Shown in pieces: positions 1 to 7,382 of a stretch of 64,000 nt of DNA (its first letter is position 1; every line of letters starts with the position of its first letter). The stretch is from Flavivirga aquatica. GTDB taxonomy: Bacteria; Bacteroidota; Bacteroidia; Flavobacteriales; Flavobacteriaceae. The stretch spans positions 992,001 through 1,056,000 of the forward strand of contig NZ_MDJD01000054.1 in NCBI RefSeq assembly GCF_001747085.1. The letters run 5' to 3'. A model generated the notes under the pieces. The model was not told the origin of the DNA. It was given only the letters and a program-made list of their open reading frames with translations, and made no database searches. The position numbers and the translations under genes are program-made.

Positions 1-239
1 GTAGCTGATTTTGCTCCAGTTCCTAAATTACCTTTTTCTGTCGCCTCTTTAATTATTACCCAAATTTTGTCTAATTCATTAATATTCACGAAAAACAACC
101 ATTTACCTCTTTTTAATCGATTGTATTTTCTAGGATGCTCTTTTTTTATAGTAGCACGATTATGAACCCAAAACTCGCTTGTAATTTTTGATGGATTATC
201 GCTAAAAATATTATCAGAGTCTTTTTTCAGGGTTTTAAT
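1..239 (-). CDS. Partial DUF1917-like (phosphothreonine lyase-like) protein
   Basis: An open frame runs off the left edge and reads WLFFVNINELDKIWV then ATEKGNLGTGAKSA, which resembles the DUF1917 (Bles03-like, 'putative phosphothreonine lyase domain') family. The frame is closed by TAA just upstream (about 240) and contains no ATG, so either a rare start codon is used or the gene is 5'-truncated or frameshifted. The family's cellular role is not established. The assignment rests on about 79 residues and is tentative. Confidence 0.4.
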   Translation of the reverse strand, partial: MKTLKKDSDNIFSDNPSKITSEFWVHNRATIKKEHPRKYNRLKRGKWLFFVNINELDKIWVIIKEATEKGNLGTGAKSA

Positions 240-275
240 TTATTAATGTAGTTAATGTTTTGTTGCACTTCTTAC

Positions 276-809
276 TTATATTTCCATTAAGTTTTTCCTA
301 TCTTTCAAATAATAATATTTTTCCTTTCCAGAACTAAAGTACATATTCCGAGTGGCTTTAAATTCCATTTTCTTTAAGTCTATATTCATTGTTAAAGCTC
401 TTATTTCTCCACCATCTTTGTGTTGAATAATAAATGTTGAAATTGTAAATCCGTGTTCGGACAATCCTGTAAAATATTTAATATCAATTATTTTTGAGCC
501 AGGTTCAAAACCTTTCTTTATCATTTCTCTTGTGATATGGTCTTTACCATAATCAAATATGACTTGAATATCGTTTAAACGTTCTTTCCTTTCAGCCTCA
601 GATAGTTTTGTCCACATTCGATAATCATCCATAAACATAAACTTCGTTTTCCGAATTAAATCTGAAGCTTCAAATTTAGATTCATCTTTTGATTTGTTTT
701 GGACATTAATTTTATTTCCTTTTTTCTTTTTTGAAATCAGCTTATAAATCCAATAGAATGGAAGTCCGAGAAAGAATAATATTAATAAAATAAGTAGAAT
801 TCCTGTCAT
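276..809 (-). CDS. Hypothetical protein with N-terminal membrane anchor
   Basis: A 177-residue protein I do not recognise. Residues 2-22 form one hydrophobic helix (ILLILLILFFLGLPFYWIYKL) followed by a KKKKGNK stretch, which fits a single-pass anchor with a cytosolic, charged C-terminal domain. It starts 3 nt after the stop of the AlbA_2-type regulator gene, so the two are probably co-transcribed. No catalytic motif is visible. Genuine coding is supported by full-length codon use and tight spacing; no function is assigned. Confidence 0.6.
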   Translation of the reverse strand: MTGILLILLILFFLGLPFYWIYKLISKKKKGNKINVQNKSKDESKFEASDLIRKTKFMFMDDYRMWTKLSEAERKERLNDIQVIFDYGKDHITREMIKKGFEPGSKIIDIKYFTGLSEHGFTISTFIIQHKDGGEIRALTMNIDLKKMEFKATRNMYFSSGKEKYYYLKDRKNLMEI

Positions 810-812
810 TGG

Positions 813-2177
813 TTATTTACTCATATTAATTTCCCAATAACCTCTAGTACCATCTTTTCGTTCTAAATAGCCTTTTTCTTTAATAGCATTTATATGTTTA
901 CCAACAGCAGATTCATTGATACCTAAAACTTCAGCTATTTCATTATAAGTTATGGTTTTATTTTCAGCAATTAGTTTAAGTACTTCTTTTTGCCTTTTAG
1001 TCAATTTAGAATTATCGTCTATTTCACTACCTATTACACCACCTATTACACCACCTATTGCACCACCTTCTCCATTATCTTCTTTATCATCTACTTTAGT
1101 AGTAAGTTCTTTAGTAACAAAAGCCATTCTAAGAAAGTTTTCAGAAAAATTAAAACTCTCTTTACCATAATGATCTAAAATACGTGGAATACCAGAACCC
1201 AATTGCTCTACTAACTCCAGGTCTTTAAATATGCGCATCAGTTCTTTGTTACGAGGGACTGAAAACCCTTCAAAAAATTCTTGCTGACTCAATCCTTCAG
1301 GTAAACCTCCAGCAGATGTAATTTCAATTCTATCTGAAAAAATCTCAAACTTGGGCGGTACTTCATTGGTATAATCATTATGTACAAAAGCATTAATAAT
1401 GGCTTCACGTAATGCAATAGGATTCCATAGGTGACTTTGTTCTCTCTCCTTTGAAGTGATTTTTGTAGCTATTCTATTTTCTACAGCAATTTTATCTATG
1501 ACTTGTTTAGTTGCCTTTGCTAAACACTCATTGCCATACTCATTACTTTCTATTAAATCTGTTCGATTTGTACCAGAATATTTAGCAACTTTAATAGACG
1601 TATTATTCTTATCTGCCAAAAGATAAGCTGCATAATTATATGCGCCATCTTCAGTAAGTAGTTCTAAATTTTTAGCAAATGCGTTGCCTAGTTTATAGCC
1701 TGATTCTTCATAATATATTTTCAGTTGGCTAAAAGTCAAGTCTTGTGTCGTTGCTTTGATTTTACTTATGGAATTTCGAGTACGTTTAGAAAAAAGCGTA
1801 TCAATCATTTTTTGAGGCATTGGTTCTGCAGCAGTTCCAATTCGTATAAAGCACCCCTTTTCACTCATACCATATTTTCTTAAATGATATGGTTTTTCTG
1901 GTCCACTTGCTACAATAATTTTTATGATATCCTTACCCTCACGTTCTTCACTAACAATATCAAATAAGCCTAATGCAGATGGTTTAATATTGTGTTTCAA
2001 CCGATCCTTTATCTTTAATTGGTCACTATCTGAATCTGCCAAACCATAAGTTTTTCCTGTTTTATCAATACCTATATAGATAATGCCACCTTCGCGATAG
2101 TTCAGAAAAGCAATGACTTCTTTTTCTAATCCTTCAGTAAGCTCTTGTTTGTATTCTATACGATTGGTCTCGGTCAT
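813..2177 (-). CDS. AlbA_2 (Schlafen-type) domain ATP-binding regulator with C-terminal winged helix
   Basis: 454 residues. The N-terminal ~125 residues match the AlbA_2/Schlafen-type domain (NRIEYKQEL...EVIAFLNYREGGIIYIGID). The middle (about 240-345) resembles the ATP-binding C-terminal domain of COG2865-type proteins (LREAIINAFVHNDYT, EIFSDRIEITSAGGLPEG). A glycine linker built from GGVI repeats (about 375-390) leads to a helix-turn-helix (about 395-450: TYNEIAEVLGINESAVGKHI). Proteins of this kind are usually called transcriptional regulators or RNA-binding proteins; their targets are unknown. It precedes the 177-aa membrane-anchored protein by 3 nt and may act with it. Confidence 0.8.
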   Translation of the reverse strand: MTETNRIEYKQELTEGLEKEVIAFLNYREGGIIYIGIDKTGKTYGLADSDSDQLKIKDRLKHNIKPSALGLFDIVSEEREGKDIIKIIVASGPEKPYHLRKYGMSEKGCFIRIGTAAEPMPQKMIDTLFSKRTRNSISKIKATTQDLTFSQLKIYYEESGYKLGNAFAKNLELLTEDGAYNYAAYLLADKNNTSIKVAKYSGTNRTDLIESNEYGNECLAKATKQVIDKIAVENRIATKITSKEREQSHLWNPIALREAIINAFVHNDYTNEVPPKFEIFSDRIEITSAGGLPEGLSQQEFFEGFSVPRNKELMRIFKDLELVEQLGSGIPRILDHYGKESFNFSENFLRMAFVTKELTTKVDDKEDNGEGGAIGGVIGGVIGSEIDDNSKLTKRQKEVLKLIAENKTITYNEIAEVLGINESAVGKHINAIKEKGYLERKDGTRGYWEINMSK

Positions 2178-2222
2178 GAAAATTGAAATGGTCTAACTAA
2201 TTACGCTATAAAGATACTGATA

Positions 2223-3818
2223 TTAATTTTTGAAAATCGATCTAACTTCTTTATAAACTCTATCAAAATTAGCTTGTAAATCAGCATCAGAATAGTTCCG
2301 CTGCTTTGTTGGTAGTCGCTTTTCAATTTTAGGCAATTTAAATTGAACTTTTCTGTCCTTTCCATCTGCAAACGTGATAAACTCGCCTTCTTTTAGTCTG
2401 AAAAACACATCAGCTCTAATTTTTGCAACCTCACGCTCTCCTGTTGTAATTCGTGTGTCAAAATTAAGATTATGACCTCTGTTTACGCTTGTGGTTTCTT
2501 TCTTTACAATTTCAAAAAAGCGTTCGTAATATTTAGCTGTGTCTGGATCGTTTACCTTTCCGAAGAATTGATATGATAAATTACTTAAAATTGCTTTACT
2601 TGCTTTGTCGCCATACATCATATCATTCTGTATTTTGTCTTGCATTACATAAATCGTGGCAATATCATAACTTCGCAATGTCGCTGGGATTCTGTGCATA
2701 TTTAATAATCTGATTGTTGGTGCTTCTTCCATTAATAAAAATGAGGCATTTGAATTTCGTACACTCATTTGCTTTGTAATGGTATGAATGATAGTTGCGA
2801 TAATTGGCGAATAGGCTGTTTCATATTTCGGATTATTGACTACTGAAATCGCTAAAGGTTTGTCCTGGCTATTTATGTCGAGCGGAACATCATCTGCGGA
2901 TAAAGCCATAAAAATACGTTGTGTACTTATTTTTTTGAGCGCGTTGGCCAAAGTGCTTTTTACACCAGCGGTTTGTCTGTCGGAATCCTTACCACTAATA
3001 AAAGCGTCAGCCATCGCTCTCGATGTTGTATTCTTACTTAAAAATGCAATTAGACTTGAAGTGTTGAGATATTGGTAAACAGCTATTAAGTGAGGTAATG
3101 TACAATATTGTGGATGCGAGGTTCTTAACTTCCAAATCAATCCACTAATTAAGCCTTCAGCTGCATCATTAAAAAATTTTGTTGTTCCTATACTTCCGGA
3201 TTCTCTTTGTTCTAATAGGTTTTCTATAAGCACTCTAGCGACCTCATTTACGCTTTCTTCATTGGTCATATATCTTGGTGCTATTGGATTCACTCGGTCA
3301 TGAATGTTATCGAATGAAATTACTTTAAAATCAATCTCATTTTTTTCAAATAAAGGAAATGCCATTTCTGTGATTTCAAAGTTTTTATAATCGTGAATTA
3401 CACCAGAAAATTTATGTTTGCTGAAATGCTGAAGGAAATTAAAAACCACGCTTTCAGTTTTTCCACTTCCTGCAGAACCAATAATTGAAGCGCCTCGTTT
3501 GATGTTATTAATTTTGAAACTCCCTCGTTTTACTTTGAAATGAACTTGGTGCTTATCATTAGAATCCAAAATGTCATTCTCCTTGTGAAGAAACACATAT
3601 AATACTGTATTGATGAGCAAAAGCGGACAACCGATATATAGAATCTGGATAACCCAATGCATTAAATACGGACTCAATTTAAAAAGCAATCCTAAACAAA
3701 CTATTGTCAAAATTATGTTTATAAAAAAAGCATATCTTGTTATTTTGAAAAGACTTGAAAACACCAAGCTCATTCCAAACAGTAATCCAATAGTAAATGT
3801 GATTCCTTGTATTTCCAT
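2223..3818 (-). CDS. VirD4/TraG-type coupling ATPase of a mobilization module
   Basis: 531 residues. Several hydrophobic segments in the first 80 residues anchor it in the inner membrane. The Walker A motif GSAGSGKTES is at 114-123, and a Walker B-like segment FLLMEEAPT lies near 355, where the usual Asp is replaced by Met-Glu-Glu. This is the layout of type IV coupling proteins, which bring the relaxase-DNA complex to a mating channel. It follows the relaxase gene at 1-nt spacing (stop 3820, start 3818). No mating-pair genes are in the window, so the channel must come from outside the window or from a helper element. Confidence 0.85.
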   Translation of the reverse strand: MEIQGITFTIGLLFGMSLVFSSLFKITRYAFFINIILTIVCLGLLFKLSPYLMHWVIQILYIGCPLLLINTVLYVFLHKENDILDSNDKHQVHFKVKRGSFKINNIKRGASIIGSAGSGKTESVVFNFLQHFSKHKFSGVIHDYKNFEITEMAFPLFEKNEIDFKVISFDNIHDRVNPIAPRYMTNEESVNEVARVLIENLLEQRESGSIGTTKFFNDAAEGLISGLIWKLRTSHPQYCTLPHLIAVYQYLNTSSLIAFLSKNTTSRAMADAFISGKDSDRQTAGVKSTLANALKKISTQRIFMALSADDVPLDINSQDKPLAISVVNNPKYETAYSPIIATIIHTITKQMSVRNSNASFLLMEEAPTIRLLNMHRIPATLRSYDIATIYVMQDKIQNDMMYGDKASKAILSNLSYQFFGKVNDPDTAKYYERFFEIVKKETTSVNRGHNLNFDTRITTGEREVAKIRADVFFRLKEGEFITFADGKDRKVQFKLPKIEKRLPTKQRNYSDADLQANFDRVYKEVRSIFKN

Positions 3819-3819
3819 G

Positions 3820-4848
3820 TTATATACCTATTGAACCCGATTTAATTGCCACATCCAGACCTCGTTTTAAATACTTTATGGTTTTAAGTGCCAACTGCAC
3901 TTGACTGGTTGGAATACTCGCCATAGGGACTCCAGATTTTGCAAGCATTTTAAAAGCTACTGCTTTTTCACTTGCTGGCAATCCCAATAAAGTTGTGAAG
4001 TACAGTTTTGGATTTTTAATGAAATCTTTTTTCGATTTATAGGATTCTGCATAGTTGCGTTTGTAACCAAAAGTTTTATCAAAAGTGCTTTCGGCTTTTG
4101 TGAAAAACGCATCCCTATCAAAACCACGTTTTACAATTTTACCATGCATCTCAACTTCCGAACCTTTGTATTTAGATCCTGGCGATAAACTCACAGAATT
4201 TGAGGCATCTTTTCGGCTCACGATAATATGAATATGACTTTGATTACCTGCTTTTTTCATTCCTTGAACAATCCGTTTACCATTTTGTTGATGTGGTGCT
4301 TCGGCTTCGAGTTTGCTAATTTGAGATTTCATTTTCTTTATATTCCCATCTAATTGACCTTGTTCAATTTTCCGAATATCAGTTTTTAGCTGAAGTATTT
4401 TAGTGGCAAAAGGTTGGTTCTCTTTTACCTGTTTATCTGTGCCTTTGAATGTTCTTTGATGCTCAATTTTTGCAAAATATTTTATGTCGTCAACAGTTAT
4501 TGGTTTACCATTAATTTCTCGATTAAAGGACGTTGCATAATCGTTCATTATGGCTCTGGTATATTTCTTTAAATCTTCAGAATTATTCTGTAATTTTCTC
4601 AATTCATATTTACTTGGACTAACTGTAATGGAATAAAATTTTGGTTCTTTCTTTTTGAGTTTAGCCGTATTGCCATCGATTTCTTTTACCACATCTTTGG
4701 CTTCAATTTCGTCTCCATATTGATTAAAAAAATGCTCCACATCTTCTTGTTCCAAACCTTGATTTTCTTTCTCCAGATACTCAACAAAATCCACAGAACT
4801 TTGTGAATAATCTCCTCCTAATTTTTGAGCTGTGATTGTGATATACAT
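3820..4848 (-). CDS. mobB: MobB-family relaxase
   Basis: Mobilization relaxase that would nick oriT. I chose the ATG that begins MYITITAQKLGG; an upstream in-frame ATG at 4875 would overlap the preceding gene by 23 nt and adds a sequence unlike the family. The product is 342 residues. The histidine motif HIHIIVSRKD (His 205 and 207 from this start) fits the metal-binding strand of HUH-type relaxases, and DYATSFNRE contains a candidate nucleophile tyrosine. A basic helical stretch is followed by a C-terminal region ending in hydrophobic and basic residues. It lies between the BfmA-type gene and the coupling ATPase, the usual order in Bacteroidota mobilizable elements. Confidence 0.8.
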   Translation of the reverse strand: MYITITAQKLGGDYSQSSVDFVEYLEKENQGLEQEDVEHFFNQYGDEIEAKDVVKEIDGNTAKLKKKEPKFYSITVSPSKYELRKLQNNSEDLKKYTRAIMNDYATSFNREINGKPITVDDIKYFAKIEHQRTFKGTDKQVKENQPFATKILQLKTDIRKIEQGQLDGNIKKMKSQISKLEAEAPHQQNGKRIVQGMKKAGNQSHIHIIVSRKDASNSVSLSPGSKYKGSEVEMHGKIVKRGFDRDAFFTKAESTFDKTFGYKRNYAESYKSKKDFIKNPKLYFTTLLGLPASEKAVAFKMLAKSGVPMASIPTSQVQLALKTIKYLKRGLDVAIKSGSIGI

Positions 4849-4852
4849 AATA

Positions 4853-5245
4853 CTATAATTGATTACTTGAATCATTTTTTTCTACAATTAACACTTCCTT
4901 CTCTTCAACTTCTTTTTCTAAAATCAACTTTTCTTGCTTTGGTTCAAACTCCATAAACAAAGATTGTAACATCGCAGTTGTGGGTTTATCATGGTTCTTT
5001 TCTATGTCTTTTATAATGGCAATTACCGCATTGATTCGCTTCTTAATTTCACTTTCCAATGTTTGCATATTTGGCCCCAAAGTTTCATTTGGGGAAATGC
5101 CATTGTCCTCGAAAAAGTCCAGCATCAGAAGCAAAGTCATCGATTGTGATTTAGATAATTTTTTACAAAACACTCGAAAACGCTCTGCTACTGAGGTTTT
5201 AATACCGAGCTTCTCAAATCGCTCTTTTTCATATCCTTTATCCAT
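4853..5245 (-). CDS. BfmA/BtgA-family mobilization accessory protein
   Basis: 130 residues. It resembles the BfmA/BtgA family: a short N-terminal segment (KGYEKERFEKLGIKTSVAERFRVF) predicted to bind DNA in ribbon- or helix-type fashion, then helices and an acidic tail (EKEVEEKEVLIVEKNDSSNQL). Such proteins bind oriT and help the relaxase. It is the first gene of the three-gene module and directly follows a hairpin-rich non-coding stretch that could hold oriT. Confidence rests on both sequence resemblance and position. Confidence 0.7.
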   Translation of the reverse strand: MDKGYEKERFEKLGIKTSVAERFRVFCKKLSKSQSMTLLLMLDFFEDNGISPNETLGPNMQTLESEIKKRINAVIAIIKDIEKNHDKPTTAMLQSLFMEFEPKQEKLILEKEVEEKEVLIVEKNDSSNQL

Positions 5246-5589
5246 TTTTTCTGAAAAAATTTGTTGTTTTTATTGGGCTGCGAGGATTTTTTCTGAAAAA
5301 ACGTTGTCCTAAATTCAAAAATCAAAACAATCAATCGCCGAAAGGTGTTGATTTTATTAGGGTTTTGAAAAAACTGAAAATCGAAACATCGCGCTAGCGT
5401 GTTACCCTCTTGCTATTCCTTTTCGTCCAGCTCGCTGGACAAAAAAATACCATTACATCCAAAAATGTAATGGCTTTTTCTGTAATACGAATTGAAATTA
5501 GATTTTTTAAGAGTGTTTCAATTGAAGTTTAAAAGTATCTTTAACAAACCACTCTTTTTGTTGCAGAATATAAAATATGGGCATAAAAA
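5246..5589. other. Hairpin-rich non-coding stretch, candidate oriT
   Basis: No convincing gene. The stretch holds the 8-bp palindrome CGCTAGCG (5392-5399), a hairpin GTCCAGC-TC-GCTGGAC (5425-5440) and a second hairpin CCATTACAT-N6-ATGTAATGG (5450-5473) with T-runs on both sides. Position upstream of the accessory protein and relaxase genes is where Bacteroidota mobilization elements carry oriT. The nick site cannot be identified by eye, so this is an inference from position and dyad content. Confidence 0.35.
5450..5480. terminator. Hairpin with flanking T-runs
   Basis: A 9-bp perfect stem (5450-5458 with 5465-5473) and a 6-nt loop. It is followed by CTTTTT on the plus strand and by TATTTTTTT on the minus strand. 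It could terminate in either direction or be part of an oriT fold. Confidence 0.4.
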
Positions 5590-5616
5590 AAGACCTCTGA
5601 AATTTTCAAAGGTCTT
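5590..5616 (-). terminator. Rho-independent terminator after the 65-aa gene
   Basis: AAGACCT pairs with AGGTCTT around an imperfect inner stem. On the minus strand the hairpin runs into a seven-T tract. It lies 18 nt past the stop of the gene at 5634-5831. Confidence 0.7.
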
Positions 5617-5633
5617 ACAATTTTTAAGAACGT

Positions 5634-5831
5634 TTATATATTAAACACGTATGTGTAACTATATAAATTTCTTATTGCTTCTTCGTCTAGCATCTTGTCC
5701 AAATTTTGATTATTAGCAGATGCATATTCGATAATGTCCTTTCCATATTTATGCTTAACATCTTCTTTAGAATTGTTAAGCAAACGCTCTTGCGCTTCTT
5801 CACTCAAATCGGTAAAATTTATATAAATCAT
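5634..5831 (-). CDS. Small hypothetical mobile-element protein
   Basis: 65 residues, no recognised domain. It is acidic to neutral and predicted mostly helical (DLSEEAQERLLNNSKEDV...NQNLDKMLDEEAIRNLYSY). The gene lies 11 nt downstream of the JAB/RadC gene and just ahead of a strong terminator, so it is the last gene of the radC operon. Function unknown. Confidence 0.6.
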   Translation of the reverse strand: MIYINFTDLSEEAQERLLNNSKEDVKHKYGKDIIEYASANNQNLDKMLDEEAIRNLYSYTYVFNI

Positions 5832-5842
5832 AGCTTTTCGTT

Positions 5843-6292
5843 TTATAAAATTCCGTTATCTGAAAAACTATAATAATCTCCATCAGGTGCAAAAATCAAA
5901 TGGTCGAGAAGCTTAATGTCAAATAATTTTGCAGCGTTCTTAATCTTCTTCGTAAGGCTTTTATCAGCTTCACTAGGTATCAATTTTCCACTTGGATGAT
6001 TGTGGGTTAAAATAATGGCTACCGATAGCGATTTTAAAATGACTGCAAATAAAATTCTCAAATCAACTAACGTTCCGACAATTCCACCTTGCGAAATTTG
6101 ATACACACCTTTTACCTTATTGCTATTATTTAAAAGCACAACTTTAAAGACCTCTTGTAATGCAATGGTATCTTTATCCCAATCCTCAAACAACAATTCG
6201 GCTGCATCTTGAGAACTGTTTATTTTTTGCCACATAGATGATTTTAAACCGCCTTTGTAGCTAATTTTTATTTCATTAACTTTGTTCTTCAT
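5843..6292 (-). CDS. radC: RadC-like JAB domain protein
   Basis: 149 residues, essentially only the JAB/MPN metalloprotease-fold domain. The JAMM signature is complete: catalytic Glu near 47, His97-x-His99 in THNHPSG, and Ser107-x-x-Asp110. Proteins of this type are very common in Bacteroidota mobile elements, beside ssb and mobilization genes; the biochemical role is unsettled, and the old DNA-repair label is doubtful. It lacks the N-terminal helix-hairpin-helix part of full-length RadC. A terminator separates it from ssb upstream, so it has its own promoter. Confidence 0.85.
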   Translation of the reverse strand: MKNKVNEIKISYKGGLKSSMWQKINSSQDAAELLFEDWDKDTIALQEVFKVVLLNNSNKVKGVYQISQGGIVGTLVDLRILFAVILKSLSVAIILTHNHPSGKLIPSEADKSLTKKIKNAAKLFDIKLLDHLIFAPDGDYYSFSDNGIL

Positions 6293-6322
6293 TGTTTCTA
6301 TTATTAGTTATAGTGAGAATGA

Positions 6323-6360
6323 AAAAGAGGGCGCATCTTTCCACAGGAACGCCCTCTTTT
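6323..6360 (-). terminator. Terminator between ssb and radC
   Basis: The 11-bp stem AAAAGAGGGCG / CGCCCTCTTTT with a 16-nt loop lies 8 nt past the ssb stop on the minus strand and ends in a T-run. Confidence 0.75.
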
Positions 6361-6368
6361 AATTTCAA

Positions 6369-6725
6369 TTATTCAGTAGCGTTATCCTCGCCTTTAATTC
6401 CCAAAAGCAGAATTTCATCAATTACCACTTCGGTAACATATCTTTTTTCTCCCTCTTTGGTTTCATAAGAGCGTGAGGTCAATTTACCCTCTAGTGCTAC
6501 TTCTTTTCCTTTGCCTACATATTTTTCTACGATTTCGGCAATCTTTCCCCATGCTACAATATTGTGCCATTGGGTATTTGTCACTTTTTCTCCCTTAGAA
6601 TCTTTGTAAGATTCATTGGTTGCGATTGAAAATTTTGCAACTTTCTTTCCGCTTTCAAGGTTTGTGATTTCTGGCTCGTTTCCTACGTTACCAATTAACT
6701 GTACTTTGTTTCTTAGAGTACTCAT
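6369..6725 (-). CDS. ssb: Single-stranded DNA-binding protein, short element-borne form
   Basis: 118 residues forming one OB fold (STLRNKVQLIGNVGNEPEI...KVAKFSIATNE...WHNIVAWGKIAEIVEKYVGKGKEVALEGKLTSRSY). Chromosomal SSBs are longer and end in an acidic DDxxF-type tail; this one stops at GEDNATE without the final hydrophobic pair. Element-borne SSBs coat transferred single strands and may protect incoming DNA during establishment. It has its own terminator, and a short basic ORF precedes it. Confidence 0.9.
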   Translation of the reverse strand: MSTLRNKVQLIGNVGNEPEITNLESGKKVAKFSIATNESYKDSKGEKVTNTQWHNIVAWGKIAEIVEKYVGKGKEVALEGKLTSRSYETKEGEKRYVTEVVIDEILLLGIKGEDNATE

Positions 6726-6767
6726 AATTAAAAAATTTAAAGATTAATATTGACCTATCTGAACCAT

Positions 6768-6902
6768 TCAGAAAGGCTTTGTTATTGATTTACTTATTAT
6801 ATCCAGAGCGTTTTCCTTTTTTTGTTTTTTTAACTTTTGTTCCGCTTCCTTTTTATTGATTTTGTAAGATTTCATAAGATTCATTTTAGATTTACTTCCC
6901 AT
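6768..6902 (-). CDS. Possible small lysine-rich protein upstream of ssb
   Basis: A 44-residue frame starting MGSKSKMNLMKSYKINKKEA with 13 lysines, mostly helical and strongly basic. It is transcribed in the same direction as ssb and ends 42 nt before it. No family is recognised. The length makes chance plausible; the basic, charged composition and co-orientation are the only support. Confidence 0.3.
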   Translation of the reverse strand: MGSKSKMNLMKSYKINKKEAEQKLKKQKKENALDIISKSITKPF

Positions 6903-7382
6903 AGAGCCGACGCTGTTACCTTCTTTTTGTTGCTTGGTGCTGTCCAATATTCAGCTTTGTTTAGACATATAAAAAGTGCGAGGCACGAGCCTGGTTATGC
7001 TGTCGTTCAAAGCTGAATGTTGTTATTTTGCTGTCAAAAAAAGGTATGACGGTGTTGGATTACGGAAGTGAACCTAAATTCTTTGTGAAATACAAAATCA
7101 TAGGAATTGGAACAAAATGCAAATAATTTTTTCCTATTTAGCGGACTTAATTCGCACTTTTTACTTGAAAATGAAGTGTGCCTTTCCAGAGCAACGGAAA
7201 GGGTTAACGGAATGAAAAGTCAAAAGTGTGGATTATGTCCAAGACTTATTATAATGAAGCTCTTTTTCTGGAATGAAGTTTTTACGGAATGAAAGGAAAT
7301 GTGCTGAATGACTTAGGTAAATAAAATGTTGTCAAATATTACTGTACTTTCTAGGTAAGAGTAATCTTTATTTTTAAATTAG
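6903..7382. other. Non-coding stretch upstream of the Wadjet-like operon
   Basis: No convincing gene (a 61-aa frame at 7107-7292 has unnatural composition). The stretch carries a nested dyad at 6949-7018 (outer 11-bp stem ATTCAGCTTTG/CAAAGCTGAAT, inner AGGC-ACGA-GCCT) and three GGAATGAA repeats at 7209-7216, 7270-7277 and 7286-7293. It must contain the promoter of jetA. Confidence 0.5.

Noticed and set aside
1026-1072. Short tandem repeats considered as a CRISPR remnant
   Set aside because: Unit is 12 bp, in frame inside a coding region, with no spacers; it encodes a glycine linker.
5507-5584. 25-codon minus-strand frame after the 65-aa gene
   Set aside because: Too short, and its start lies in the T-tract of the terminator.
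6960-7000. GTGCGAGGC... considered as a group II intron start
   Set aside because: No domain V or reverse transcriptase nearby.
7107-7292. 61-aa plus-strand frame upstream of jetA
   Set aside because: Unnatural composition, no start context, and it covers the repeat-containing upstream region.
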